This document shows positions 12,201 through 24,057 of a DNA stretch of 64,000 nt, one piece after another. Below the pieces are notes generated by a model. That model ran no database searches. It was not told the DNA's origin and saw nothing but the letters and a program-made list of their open reading frames with translations. This stretch comes from Clitopilus passeckerianus (taxonomy: Eukaryota; Basidiomycota; Agaricomycetes; Agaricales; Entolomataceae). Position 1 is the first letter of the stretch, and each line of letters begins with the position of its first letter. The DNA is taken from NCBI GenBank assembly GCA_944990035.1, contig CALYLX010000155.1:891493-955492 (forward strand). The letters are read 5' to 3'. The translations under genes and the position numbers were made by a program.

Positions 12201-12865
12201 TCCCAAGTTGGGCTACGTCATGTCGTTGGTGGATGGACGAAGGGAGAGGGGAGGCGGAGGACGGCAGTCATGTCGTGTATAACTGGAAAGGAACTGGGGA
12301 CCAGCGCTCGGGAGGAGCAGCAGCAGCAGGCCCCCGCCTTCCCTGGCGCGATGACGAAGACAGGACCGGAGCAGATCGCCGTTTTGACTCCCGAACTCAT
12401 CTCCTCGCCTATGAGACGAGGAACCTCATCCCCATGTTTGCTGTTGATCATGATGATGTTTCGTACAATTTCGTATTGGGCTCGAACATACAGGTTTACT
12501 CGCTTTTTTCTCTACCGGTTTCCATTTTGACCCATGTTTGCGTGATGACATGTCGAACGTTTTACACATGAGCTGCCTACTCAATACCTACCTGATATCA
12601 GAACGTTACACACTTGCTTCATAAAAGTCGGGTACCAGTTCGTGGTCGTTTTATCGTCTTCATTTTCTTTTTGGATCTCTTGGCCTCGTCCTCCATGCTT
12701 TCATGTCTTATTGTTACCATCCCGCTTTCTTCACACCGAATTCCGTTCAGGGCGTACGATTCTCTCCAAATGTATTCTTCTACGTTGAACCTTTGTTTCC
12801 AATTACGACAATACTGCATTCTAACATGACATTTGGGGGACAATTTTACGTTTGCTGGAAATGTA
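9219..12865. other. Gene-less, C-rich stretch with a weak internal repeat
   Basis: About 3.6 kb with many overlapping open frames on both strands and no recognisable domain. The plus strand of 10.2-12.3 kb is rich in C and T (Pro/Ser/Thr-coding in several frames). Two segments, about 11290-11420 and 11660-11790, resemble each other imperfectly; both contain a CCTACGT-ATTG-CATCCCC core and then a C-rich run. This could be a decayed gene for a Ser/Thr/Pro-rich surface protein, but I could not build a splice model. From 12590 onward the sequence is ordinary intergenic. Confidence 0.35.
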
Positions 12866-14108
12866 TCAGTAACAGATGTTGTCCTTAACGTCCCAAATAC
12901 CCCATATCCCGTTTTTGCCCTGCAACCATTATGTAAAGAAGTCAAATGATCAACCGGCATTCGATGAAAAATTGGATCCCAACCTACCCAATCAAGACAC
13001 TTGAGAGGGCTTTCAAAATATTGGTACTTGATCGTCGCCGGGGTGGTATAACACAGAGACTCCCAGTCCTGATCGGGGTCAATTCTACCCAGCCTTTTCT
13101 CGAATCGCTGCCGAACCATAAGCCCTGGAACCTGGGATGTGTCAAGGAAATAGACTCACTCGAGCCCCCGAGCCTGGAGCTGTGCACCCCTGGTAAAGAC
13201 CTCAGTTAGACGAATTGTAAAGACGTAGCGGATAGATAAGACCTTGTCTTTGTATCCAGCCTCCCAGTACGTCTTGCATTTATATTCTCCGGTTGCCTTC
13301 CAGTGACCATACACCGCGCCATTTTCCTACACAGCATGGTTAAGCAAAGAACGGGCTCCATATGAAACCGCCCACCAAGGCCTCGCAATGATCCGTAGAG
13401 TTGTAGCGTCTTCCGTGAATTACAACAGGTGTCGTCTTGCATGCGATTATCCCGTCCATGGTAGGGCGTAGATTGGCTAGTCGGGCAGTGTACACCACAG
13501 TGTCGTACCCAAGACAGTATTCATCAGCCTTCAAATCTGCCCAATAAAGCCTCATCTTCTCCCGTTCCTCTTTTTCTTTCTGCCAGCCCTCCCACTCCTG
13601 ACGAAGCTCTGAATTTAGCTTTCTTTGCCATTCGATGGTCCTGGTCCCATTGTCGATCTCCTGGCGATTTTCGATAATCTTGGCGAGGAGAAGAGCCTCC
13701 TCGGCGCGGTATTTGTCGACGGATTCTCTCAATTCGGAGACAGATTTCTTCCATTTGGAGATTTCCTCCACCCTGAAAGCACGATCGGTGTAAACTGCCA
13801 AGGAAGCAGTACAAATCTGGAGCACTACAAAGACGCCGACAAACACAATCAGGCGTTTGTATTGAGACGGCGGAAGCCACTGTGGTTTTGATGGTGCCCG
13901 TAAAAGAGGTTCGTTCTCGCTTATTAAACGATGAGTCTAGGATGAAAAGCTAGTACACGCAGACCCTACCTCAACTGATTCCCATTCTCGCGAACCACCG
14001 AGTCGTAATCTGGAGGTCCATTCGGAGCTCTTAAAGCGACAAAAGCATTGACTTAAGGCATGTTCCGTGGATCCTCTGAGTAGCTTACCCTGCGTATGCT
14101 CTTACCAT
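12866..14108 (-). CDS. Membrane-anchored coiled-coil protein with conserved Cys-rich tail (paralogue 1)
   Basis: I do not recognise a named family. Seven exons give 311 residues in one continuous frame: 14089-14108, 13970-14029, 13376-13919, 13243-13326, 13160-13189, 12988-13131, 12866-12919. Order: a short proline-containing N-terminus; a transmembrane segment (LIVFVGVFVVLQI) near residues 55-70; a charged, helix-forming coiled coil of about 90 residues; and a C-terminal domain with regular Cys and Trp (YCLGYD, ACKTTPV, YGHWKATGEYKCKTYW, GCTAPGS, DWESLCYTTPATI, and the end IWGIWDVKDNICY). The C-terminal motifs recur in the neighbour at 14359, including a 30-nt exon encoding GC-x-APGS. Topology suggests a single-pass protein with the coiled coil and Cys domain on the same side of the membrane. 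It lies 250 bp from its paralogue in the same direction, so a tandem duplication. Function unknown. Confidence 0.8.
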
Positions 14109-14358
14109 GATTAGTGCAGAGGGCTGATGGTGGATGAGGAAAAGGTCAAGCTGTGAGATGGCGTCTGTCAAGGCTCCCAACAGACCAGATGGCGTGTGCG
14201 CAGTCAATTACGTGATACGTTCGTAGGAAGCGCTCAAACCACGTATCTTCTCGAAGGGATCCATGGAAGTGTTTGCAGTAGTAGATATGCTACATTCATA
14301 GAATACAAGAATTTTCATTGACAGGAAGATACTACGGCTGACAGCATCAGGCAGTCGA

Positions 14359-15487
14359 TCAACAGGAATCATCTCTCACATCCCAGATCCCCCAGAATCC
14401 ATGTCCACCCTATTTCCAATGAGCCTCCACTCTGAGCGATGGTATACAATGCGAGCTTACCCAGTACGGACAAGCACCCGGAGAGTCAAAGGTTTGGCCT
14501 AGAATCGTAGCTGGGGTCGTTTGGCAAAGTTGGGCTTGATCCTGCCCCTGGAGCGGTCCTGCGAGAGGGGCCTCGAATCGCTAGAGTCAAGAATGGTTTT
14601 CAAAACCCATCGTGGGATCATGGAAGAGCACGTACCCTAGTTCTGGAACCCGGAGCAAGACATCCCTTATTGGGCAAGCAGTTAGCTCACGCGCTGAGGA
14701 AAGGATTCAAGGGGTGCACCTTATCTTTGAAGTACTCCCAGTATGATGAGCATTTGCCCTCGTTTCTGACAAGCCAGTGGCCATATACGTTCCAGTTACC
14801 CTATCGATGTGAGATCTTCATAGACTGCATGAAAAAGGATCAATAGACAAAACTCACGACGTCCTGACACCAAGCTGGGGACTCATAGAGTACACCATTG
14901 ATAGTAATGGGTGTGGCCTTGCAGGCATCGACGGCGTCAATAGTGGGGAGAACGTTAGCCAGTAGAGCTCGATAGTGAATGCGGTCGTGACTAAGGCATC
15001 GTTCGTCACCAAGAAGATCATCCCAGTAGAGCCTCATCTTTGCCCTTGCGTCCTCTTCTTGCTTCAATTTTCTTTCGTACTCCCACAAGCGTTGGAACGC
15101 AGCTTTCTCTTGCATCTCAGCCCGACGGGCTCTGCCTTCAAATTCCAGTGCCTGCCTCCTTGACCTCTCAGTTTCCGCCATCTGCGCTTCAGTCTCTCTC
15201 CGGAGGACACCTAATTTATCGAGGAGTACTGACTCCTGACGTTCATAGTTGGAAATCTTCGACTTGAGGTCCGAAATTTCTCTCTCGTGCTTTTCGGTCT
15301 CAAGCCTCCACCGATAACGGGTATTCTCCCTTTCGCGGTCACTCAGAGGGTCAGGCTTCGCGAGGGCTCTATCAACTGAGATAGCGATAGGTGAGACCAG
15401 AAGCACCAGGAGGAGGACGTATAAAAGGTGCATCCAAAAATTCCGTTCTTTCTTTCGGATGTCATCGTCGTCGTCGTTTCTTGACAT
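14359..15487 (-). CDS. Membrane-anchored coiled-coil protein with conserved Cys-rich tail (paralogue 2)
   Basis: This is a tandem paralogue of the gene at 12866, again without a named family. Exons 14858-15487, 14720-14800, 14636-14665, 14461-14580 and 14359-14409 give 303 residues. Residues about 18-40 form a transmembrane segment after an acidic, lysine-rich start (MSRNDDDDDIRKKE); a long coiled coil of roughly 110 residues follows; then the shared Cys/Trp domain with RLYWDDLLGDERCLS, ACKATPITI, YGHWLVRNEGKCSSYW, GCLAPGSRT, LCQTTPATI and the end GFWGIWDVRDDSC. Unlike paralogue 1 the N-terminal half is a single exon, while the C-terminal introns sit at matching places. The repeated C-x-TTPATI and WGIWDV blocks are the best-conserved parts and probably the functional core. 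A role in binding or sensing at a membrane is only a guess. Confidence 0.82.
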
Positions 15488-15915
15488 AAGTGGCGTCGTT
15501 TCCCTGTCCAGAGGTCATCGAGAGAGCCTCAAGCAAGTGTAAACGGATGAACCTAGGATGATTGTTTGTCGCATTATACCAAGGTTCGTAGGCTGGAGGT
15601 GGTGGCCCTGTGCTGGTTTTCCGAGTTTGAGCATCATGCAAAGATGGTTTGCTTTGAGACTCACTACGAACTGGCCATGCTGTGTATTGATGATGAAGGT
15701 TGAGAGTAAGCGCGAGCTGTGGACTAACCAGGCTTTCCCCAAAGCCTCATGTTCATGTGACGCTCATATTACGTTTGATACCCACGGATTACTGCTTTGG
15801 AAGATCGTCGCTATCAGGCTGCCGTTATCAAATAAGCTATATTACATATTCCTCGAATCCAGTAACATAGGCTATGAAATAAAGGCGATATGTCTGGCTA
15901 TGGTAACGGTGTGAG
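15488..15915. other. Intergenic
   Basis: This holds the upstream region of the coiled-coil gene at 15487 and the 3' flank of the F-box-like gene ending at 15916. No coding signal was recognised. Confidence 0.5.
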
Positions 15916-17516
15916 TTAAAGCGTGGATACTACTGTGAATAAGCACGCTTCTAGCGAGGGAATGGACGCCTTGAGGATCTCTTGCCATTTTGGCGGAGGA
16001 TCTCCAGAATGTCTTGAAAGCCGTATCGACAGATTTGCTAAATACCATGTGTCGTACACTCGGCCCTTTATGCCCTCGCGAAAGCCCTAGTGGATGTGTT
16101 AGCTCTATTCGCTGGACAAACTTAGACCACACGCACTGCGTAATCTGATACTGAGTATCGTCCGCTATACCCCCCTACAACGTGGTCGGGCACGATAAAT
16201 AAGACCTCCAAATACAGTTCCTTCAGGCTTATCAAGGTTCGCGATAGATAGTCCACTAGGGCTGGAGTCAGGGTGGCAGAGCGTAATTGTAGGCAGAGTA
16301 AGTGTTGGGAGAGCGATGCAGAGAATGGTTGCAAAAGGGAATGAATGGCATCAAATGTGTAGAAACTAGCTTCCAGGCCTAGGTGCGTCAGAGTACTGTA
16401 GGTCGAGTCGAGGTACAGAGGTATCATGCCGATCTGCTCGTCCTCAGGCACAAATTTGGCGTCAACGGAGAACGCAAGCCTCACGAGACGGCGTGGAAGA
16501 TTTGGCACTAGCCCGTCTTGGCTCCAATGCTGGATAGTTGCCGGAAACGGTGGCAGAATAAGGTGGGTGAGTTGGTGCGCATGACGTGATATGAATGCCG
16601 AGATGTCGGGTAAATGGTCATCGATCTCCTTCAAATTTCGGCCTCTAATCGAAAGATGCGAGAGTTTGGGGATGGACTCAACGGATGAGAGTATTGCGGC
16701 AGCCAAAGACTGGAATACGTCCGCAACCTCGCTCTCTAAGGCCAACGAGTGTAGCTGGGGACATCCCTGGATAAAGGCTGCAAATGGTGCCGCGCGCTCA
16801 CCCCATTCGATATTGGTACTGCTCATTCTGAGAGCTTTGGGGAACTTTTCGAACCGAATCGAAAGGGCTGTCAAAGAGTCAAGCGCAGGCGCAGATTGAA
16901 GAATATTGAGAGTCGCCTCAAAAGAACCGGTGAGGTTCAACGTCGACAGATTGGAGGCAAATCGCATCCAAGTAAAGCCCATAATAATGAGATTATGCTT
17001 GTGGTCCCCATCGTATCGCACGTTGGCGGTCAATGTGGTGATGTTCCTTAGCCTTCGGAGCAGCTGAACCAGCGGCTTTCCAATCCGGCGAGCAGGGTGG
17101 GGATGAAAGAAGTCACCAACGGTGGCATGACCCAGTAGGCGCCCTAGCGTATGCCGTGGGTCGACTTTTGATATGAACTTCAAGATTTCCACACAGACTG
17201 GCGCAGACTGCAGCTCATGGTCGAGGAGCAGGACCAAGTGCGTGACTCGGGATGAAATGTACGGCTGGCTGCTCAGCAACGTCAGGATACTAGGAACGCT
17301 GAAAGTTTGCGTAATAACTCACTCTAGGTGTTCAAGATACTTGAGGGCACGATTCCCTCGAAAACGGTACAAGAGCTCTCCAATTTCGAGCTCTCCATAC
17401 TTCTCCTTGACATACGCCTCCAGGAACAGACGATTGAGGGTATAGAGTTGCCGCAGATTACTGTCAGGGAGGTGTCGGATGATTTCGAGCCATACTTCTT
17501 CGGGGAGTGCAAGCAT
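15916..17516 (-). CDS. F-box-like protein with leucine-rich region (paralogue A)
   Basis: F-box proteins act as substrate receptors of SCF ubiquitin ligases: the F-box binds Skp1 and the rest binds the target. Exons 17323-17516, 16137-17271 and 15916-16086 give 499 residues. Start at 17516: the ATG directly before LPEEVWLEIIRHLP, the F-box signature (residues 3-16), followed by LRQLYTLNRLF. The long second exon is leucine-rich with irregular repeats (LSHLSIRGRNL, LTHLGLEASFYTF), as in F-box/LRR proteins of mushrooms. The last exon has WQEILKASIPSLEA, matched by KKWIPSLERA in paralogue C. An upstream in-frame ATG exists but would put the F-box in the middle. It is separated from paralogues B and C by the Gα-like gene. 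The target is unknown. Confidence 0.75.
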
Positions 17517-18313
17517 TTCCAAGTCGTTGTCAAGAAGGGAAGCAAACAAACTGACATGATAGTTCCTGGGACCCTTAAGTATCCAGAAACCCTGCCATGT
17601 GGAACCGAAAACTGATGGACCCAAGTCGGCGAAAACAAAATCCAGGTAGTCCTATTCTACTGTATCAAAGCCATATATCTTGCAGTGAGAGAAAGGCTTG
17701 TGACCGACTGGGCAAAGTATATATGGGAATCGAGCCAGTAAGGGCCGTCGGCCGAGGGAAGGCGATGGAATTTGGCTTGGGTAAGCAATTCCCCTTTTCA
17801 TGATTTCGGGCCGAACCGATAAACTCACATCGAGATTAGCCACATTAGGCTATCACCGAATTAAGCACCAAATGCGGAATTTCTTCCTAAACGGGCTAGC
17901 CTCATGTCGTTTTTTGCAATGAGCGAGCACCTGGTCTGACTCAGACGTATTTACCTAGTACATTGCGACGTCGCTTCTCAGTGAAAAAATGACCTCTGTT
18001 AATTAAACCTGTTATATTGGGCCGCGACAACTCAAAGGTCAAATGAGTGTCCCAGATCGAACTGGGAAAAGGTCCACAAAGAATGGGACGAGTTCCCTAC
18101 TGGCTCACCATGATCGTCGCCAGAACCATACTCAGAGCTTGGGAGATCGGTGGGGCAATTACTCAGTTGCCTGTATAATCATAATGGGCGCCACCAGAGG
18201 CACGTTTTTGATCTTTATGACATCGGCTATGTCCGCCTTATGACGGTGGTATGCATGCAGGAGCGTGCGTTTGATACAGTGCACCTCAATTTTCCCCTCC
18301 GACTACATCAACC
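17517..18313. other. Divergent intergenic region
   Basis: This is the shared upstream region of F-box-like gene A (minus) and the Gα-like gene (plus). Short open frames are present but nothing is recognisable. Confidence 0.5.
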
Positions 18314-19817
18314 ATGGGCAACAACGTCTCAAATCCAACAGAACGCGCGCCTTATGAGCAACTCGATGAAGGAAAGACCATCCCAGGTTTAAAAGACCAA
18401 TTTAGGGGGACTTGTTGGACTCTGGTCCTCGGTGAGTAGCCTTCGTGTTTCGACGCACCCTCCTTCACCCCCCCTTTTCCATACCGATGGCACAGTCGTA
18501 GAAGTGGTCGAGGCTATTGACAACCTTGGACGTGTCTCTGCTGCCGCGATCCGGTCGTTGGGACGACATGACCACTAATTTGGTTTTTCTTTGTGCCGTT
18601 ACAGGTCCCGAAGGCTCAGGCAAAAGTACGATCATTACGCAAATGAGACTCGCCATGGAAAAGGATTTTTCAGATTCGGAGCTTCAAGACCTGCGCCAAG
18701 AAGTCTACAGAAACCTGATCAACGTTGCAACAGCCATCACTGAACTTGCGCAAACCCAGAATTTGGAGTTCAGCGATCCCGCCAACACGTCGTTGGAGGA
18801 GACATTGACGAAAACTACCTCTGGCTTGGCCGGTGGCGACATTGAAGCTTTGGATCCCGACCTGATAAGTGCCTTGAACCGCCTTAACAAGGACCCTACG
18901 ACGACCACAATCGTTGATCGACATCGTGCATTTACCCGAGGATATCCTCTTCCTCCGTCAACACGATAGTATGTCCCAAGTCATTCGCCCCACATTGCCC
19001 TCTCTGACAATTGGACAGCTTCCTGCAGAACATAGACCGTATCGGTGGCCATGAATTCGTACCTACTACTGTGGATATTCTACGTGTCAGGCAGGGTGGT
19101 AGCCTACAATCCCGGGACGTAAATCTCAAGGTTCACCACGGACAGTACGTGCGCTCTCAACTCATGGAAGCATTCTAACTTGGAGGCTACAGAGTCGCCA
19201 TAAAAGAGCTGCCCGGAACCATGCAGCTAGCCAAGGATTTCAAGGAACAACGCAAGACGGCGGCTATCGTCTTCTGCGTCCCACTGGACGAGTATGATTC
19301 TGTGAGTCTCTCGTCAAGGCATTCTCGATTAGTGGCTAATGCTTTTTGTTCAGCCCACGTTTCAGACCATCCTATCCGACTTTAAGGCAACCGTCAACTC
19401 TGGATGGCGCGACACCACCGAGGTCATCGTGTTCTTGAATCGGTCCGACATTTTTAGGCGGAAATTGGAAACGGTGTGTACTGGTCTGCCTCAACGACGT
19501 ATATCCACTCACGACTACGATAGAAGCCGCTTAGCTCCTGTTACTCGGACTATACTGGGGACGCTGATGACCCAAAGGCCTGCGCGATGTATCTATGGAA
19601 CAAATTCAAGCGCCGAAATCAAAGTAATCTTGAAATACATTGCTTGTAGGTGTCCTTGCGTTCCCTGTGCCGTTCTAGTGACTCAAGCTCATAATGACAT
19701 CTTTGTCGTAGTGTGACAAATGCCACCTCTGCTATCGACACCGACTACGTTGTCCGTTTGATGAAGAACCAGATAGTTGCTACCTGGCTCCAAAAGACGG
19801 AGTTGAGGGCGAAATGA
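18314..19817 (+). CDS. Gα-like protein lacking GTPase switch motifs
   Basis: Heterotrimeric G-protein α subunits are membrane-associated GTPases. Seven exons (18314-18431, 18605-18968, 19019-19144, 19193-19301, 19354-19473, 19524-19645, 19712-19817) give 354 residues, the normal Gα length. The start is supported by MGNNVS, an N-myristoylation signal. The P-loop GPEGSGKST is at residues 40-48, PTTVDILRVR precedes where switch I should be, PLSSCYSDYTG matches the Gα α4-β6 region, and the G5 loop reads TNAT instead of TCAT. Changes: the switch I Thr/Arg region reads QGGSLQS; the DVGGQ of switch II is replaced by ELPGTMQ, so the catalytic Gln is gone; NKxD is NRSD. It probably binds nucleotide poorly or without hydrolysis. 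It lies between F-box paralogues in the opposite orientation. It is likely expressed, since the frame is intact over seven exons, and acts as a non-canonical or decoy subunit (inference). Confidence 0.82.
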
Positions 19818-20038
19818 AGCACCGCGGCTTGATAACATCTGCATATGTCATTATCTCTGTAATCGTAGTGTAATAGTGTATCAGATAATATATATTTCCA
19901 CATTATAGCACATGTACGACCGCTCCGCTGGTGTAGAGTGACTAGGTAGTTCTGGGCCCGGCGTCATGGTCAGCATCGGTCGAAGGTCTAGGCCACGTCT
20001 GGCCCTATCTTTCCGCTCTAGGTCATCATGCGGTGGCA

Positions 20039-21659
20039 TCACTGAAACCCGCTCCAAAATGAAAACCCTGGCGTTCCCCCTCTATGTACACGAACCTCTG
20101 CCAAGGATGGAATAAGCCGCTTTAGCTCAGGCAAACCATGCACCGAGTGATCGATCTCCTTTAGCCATATATCCAGAACTCGCAACCCCCACTTCGGGAG
20201 CTTGAGCTTTGCCAGTTGGTCAAGGAACTTATAAGCGTCCTAATTAAGTTGAGACTATGCATCACGGCTGACAAGTTGAAATCACCTTTTGCCACCCTTC
20301 CGCCTCCCAGTCGACGCAAGCGAATGAATCTCCTTCTGCAAGTCGGTTATGCCATTCTTCGGAGACGAGCATGGTGGCCACAACGTCAAGATGGTCTAAA
20401 TGTCGGAACCTTTGCGCTAGGTATAATAGTATCCGGGGGTTTAGATATCTTATCCTCACACGAAGGTAAGATAGGGGACAGGGAGTGGGAAATAAACGCA
20501 GGAGATCCTCCACGACATCTGCGTCTAGATATGCATAATCTAGTGACAGGCTACGAAGAGTATTGACTGATGGCGTGATGTATGCGGCCACGAGGTCCGA
20601 CTTGGTACACCCGGATTTGAGAGGAAGGAACGACAAGGAATGTGCATTGACAGGGAAGGGCTCTAACTCGGCAAGGGAAGTCGACGAGTCAGGTACATGC
20701 ATCTCCAAACTTCGTAGGTTGGTGGCATGCTTGCTCACGAAGTCTTGGATGGGAACGTGGTGCAGTGTCTGGTACGTATCTCTAATGCGAACCGACAGGG
20801 TATGAAGAGCGGGGAAGGTTTCGAGGGCATGAAATAGTGGCCGAACCTGTACATTCTCGGAATCCAAGACAAGCGTCAGTCTCTTGGTGGTCTGCGAGTA
20901 GGTGTTGATTATCTGGGCGAGTTTTATCGACAACGCCCGATGATCTGTATGTATAGGATAGAGCGGATCACCAGTGGTGTCGATCATAAAGGTATCGAGA
21001 GCCGGAAGCGAGGGTGCTGGAGCTAAAAGCTCTGCAATTCGGTGCGGTAAACGGCCCAATTTCAAAGATTGCAGAGTTTTTGAAACTGACGTAAAAAGCA
21101 TCGCCAGAAAGTCCTTGCAGTTATATTTCTTCCAGATGATGTCCTCGGAGAGATAGAGTGATAGAGTTGTGATATTTCCAAACGAGAGCCTCTCTAAGAG
21201 CTTGGTAAGGTGGATGCGAAATTCGCTATCTTTTTGAAAACGGGTGACAAGTTTCCCACGCATGCTCCCATCAAAAGGATAGCGGCTGGCGGTGCGCATG
21301 GTGTACGCTATCGAAGATAGGACCGTCTTAAGACCTTTTCTTGTGGGCGTAAAGCTGAAGTCCAGGCGAACATGAAGGTGGGCAACATGGGGAAGGATGT
21401 AGGGCTCTCTACATACACATATATAGCGTCGATGAATAAGGCCGGGCTAAAAAAGTAGAGCGTACGTTATATGCTTCCAATACTTCAGAATCTCTCCTTC
21501 TTCAATCTCCTTATTCCTACCCTTCAGTGTAAGTTTTCCATATTTTTCGTCAAGAGCACGGTTCAGTAGTATCCGGTTTAGCCCATAAAGGCGCTTGAGG
21601 TCTTTACTTGGTACGAAGCTTAGAATGTGAAGCCATAGTTCGGAGGGAAGGCTCGCCAT
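20039..21659 (-). CDS. F-box-like protein with leucine-rich region (paralogue B)
   Basis: Exons 21466-21659, 20286-21408 and 20039-20239 give 505 residues, with the first exon exactly as long (194 nt) as in paralogue A. The start at 21659 gives MASLPSELWLHILSFVPS, a clear F-box, then LKRLYGLNRILLNRAL and EKYGKLTL, which align with EKYGELEI in A and EKYGQATI in C. Exon 2 opens with EPYILPHVAHLHVRLD (A: QPYISSRVTHLVLLLD) and carries leucine-rich repeats. The last exon holds WGLRVLDIWLKEI and LIPSLAEV. The probable role is an SCF substrate adaptor; the target is unknown. It is tandem with paralogue C, about 290 bp apart, same strand. Confidence 0.76.
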
Positions 21660-21950
21660 GCTTTTGGCCCGAAGGAAAGAAACAAGATTCTGCTGGCCAA
21701 CAACGTGGGAGGAAACAAGAACACGATCGGCTTGTACCAGCAACGGTGTTCTATTCGCCGTGATGGAGGTTTGAAGCCTTATGGAGGTAAATTTCGAGTT
21801 CACATCTTTCGTATATCCGATCCCCGGTGCTACGGAGATCAAATCCTTGAAGCATATGGGATGGTTGATTCGCCGTTCTCTGAAGATGAGGTTGCTCATA
21901 CAGTACAGCTTTACAAGTCATGTACCTAGGAGCATGCTACACAAAACTTT

Positions 21951-23604
21951 TTACCTTCCCGCTCGGAACATCGCCCTCTCTAGAGAAGGAATCCACTTTT
22001 TCAATCCGGAACCATCGTAATCCTGCTTGAAGTCGTCTACCTGAATGTCGAGCGACATGACAGAATATTTCTTGAAGGGAGCAGCCTGCATCCGCTCGAC
22101 GAACTCGTTAACCTGTAGCATATATTCAAGTCAGCAAGGAAAATGTGTGAAAACCCTAGTGAACAGCGTACGTCTGCGGCTGCCATCCGGATTTCGTCTT
22201 CACTGATACAGTCACCTAGCATCTGTCCCTCTATTGCGGGAGGGATGTTACCGGTTATTACTTCCATGGACGAGACATAAGGGAATTCATCCAGAATACT
22301 GGTGAGCCCTTCCGGAGTAAGCGAACGGATCCTCAGTTGTACGTGACGCAGGTTGCGGATCAATTGTATGGGTAGAACGCTTGTAACCTCTCGAACGTCG
22401 CTGAATCCGGGACGCCAGTGCAGGCTCAGGCTGGTCAAAGTCCGAGCGGACGCCCTAATAAAGTCCTCAACGAGGTTCATCTTAACCTTGAACTGGGCAG
22501 GTGATGTTATCTCCAGGGAGCGCAGCATGGTAGGAAGTTGGGCATGAGGGTACGGAACAAATGGTTCGTGGCGATCGGAAGAAACGTCGTCTTCAGGAGG
22601 TGGTATTGTCAGTTCTCGTAACTGGGTGGAGTGACGAGTGATAAAATCGAACAGCGAAGGGCTTAGGCGTGAGCGAAGGTAGGGACGGGTTTTCACAGAA
22701 AGAGATTCTAGGAGAGGAAATTCTGAGGATAGGAGTGCGAAGATGAGCTCCGGGTCGAGTTTACACTTCGACGGCAGCTTAATCTCTAGTATCTTCAATG
22801 TTGAGGAATGTAAGTTGATGAATTGCGCAAGTTTGGCTCCGGCGTCTCGACCGTCCATTGAGCTGCTATACATGACTTCGCTCTTATTGCTATCAGTCAC
22901 TTCTAGGCTTAGGCAATCGAGATGGTTGAAAATCAGTTTGTTCGATATGGCGTCTAGAATTAGCTGAGCTAACCCTTCCAGACGAAGCTCCCGTATTCCG
23001 GAAGTGACGGAAGGTACGAGGAGGTTGAGGAGTGGTTTACTGCCATGCTCGCAACGCATAGCTTTGTACGGGAAGATCAAGGACAATTGGGTGATCTGTT
23101 TTTGCATGGAGAGAGACTCGACAAGGCGGATCGCGTGACGAGTGAAGTTGTTGTATCTCCACTGACCCGATCCTAGGATGACCCGCACCTGCACAGCGAA
23201 CGGCCCGCAGAGCATGGGCAAGTAGACGTATTTGAAAGCAGACCAAGTTCGAGTCGCAAAGTTTTCCCGGGTTTGGCTGAGGGAGAAGTCCGAGCAAATG
23301 GTCAGGGCATGTACGTGATGCGAGGGGTGAGGTTTACTAAGTAGATCCATCGGAGTTTTATGAGTTCGTAAAACTACCTAGCGTAGAAGGGCAGGCACAC
23401 TCACGATAAACGCGCCAGATGCTTCACGTATTTCTCGCCCTCTACTGGACACCAGAACAAGGAGCCAATTGTAGCTTGACCGTACTTTTCTTCGAAGGCG
23501 AGCTTCATGAACATCCTGCTGACTCCATATAGACGAACCAGGTCTTCAGAAGGGATGAACTTTGCGATATGAAGCAGGATTTCAGAGGGTAGGGTGATCG
23601 TCAT
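21951..23604 (-). CDS. F-box-like protein with leucine-rich region (paralogue C)
   Basis: Exons 23405-23604, 22172-23336 and 21951-22112 give 508 residues in one frame. The start at 23604 gives LPSEILLHIAKFIPSEDLV, the F-box, then LYGVSRMFMKLAFEEKYGQ. Exon 2 contains leucine-rich stretches (LTSLSLHWRPGF, LRHVQLRIRSLTPEGL); the final exon has NEFVERMQAAPF and WIPSLERAMF. Gene order, intron positions and the conserved exon 1-exon 2 boundary show that A, B and C arose by duplication, with the leucine-rich parts now strongly diverged. That pattern fits adaptors under changing target selection (inference). Confidence 0.76.
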
Positions 23605-24057
23605 CGTGGTTCATGGATGAGTTGCATGAATGTGGGTCACCCGGGGGTTATGGCCTGGGTGGTGTTCATGAAGGATGTGCGGATATGCGTAGGCGAATGA
23701 CGAAAGCGCAGGTGCTGATGACGGAGAAACTCTGATATGCAGATGGGGATAGTGCCAACGTGGAGCATCGGCAATATGACCTGAGCCTGTATGGTGCCTT
23801 GAAATGCTTATCCCATCCGCGTAAGTGATTCCAGCAGGGCGCAAAACAAGAAGAAAAGCGCAGCTTGCAGGTTTGAAGTATACCGGAAATTTGGGCCTGT
23901 ATGAACATAGCTGAGGGTGACCGCACCGAGGAAAGTTAGTTGAAGTAAGGAGGGAAATTAGTCGGAGTTATTCGACGACGTTGCACAACAGCAGCAAACA
24001 AGCCTTCCTTCCGACTCTTCCTCGCCTTTTCCAGATCCCAATATCCAACCAATATCC
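23605..24057. other. Divergent intergenic region
   Basis: This lies between the start of F-box-like gene C (minus) and the predicted gene at 24058 (plus). No feature was recognised. Confidence 0.5.

Noticed and set aside
17319..17624. Upstream start at 17624 for F-box-like gene A
   Set aside because: It would add 36 residues ahead of the F-box; paralogues B and C begin directly at the F-box, so 17516 is preferred.
18517..18604. ATG at 18517 as start of the Gα-like gene
   Set aside because: It lies within intron 1; the spliced start at 18314 supplies the myristoylation signal and normal spacing to the P-loop.
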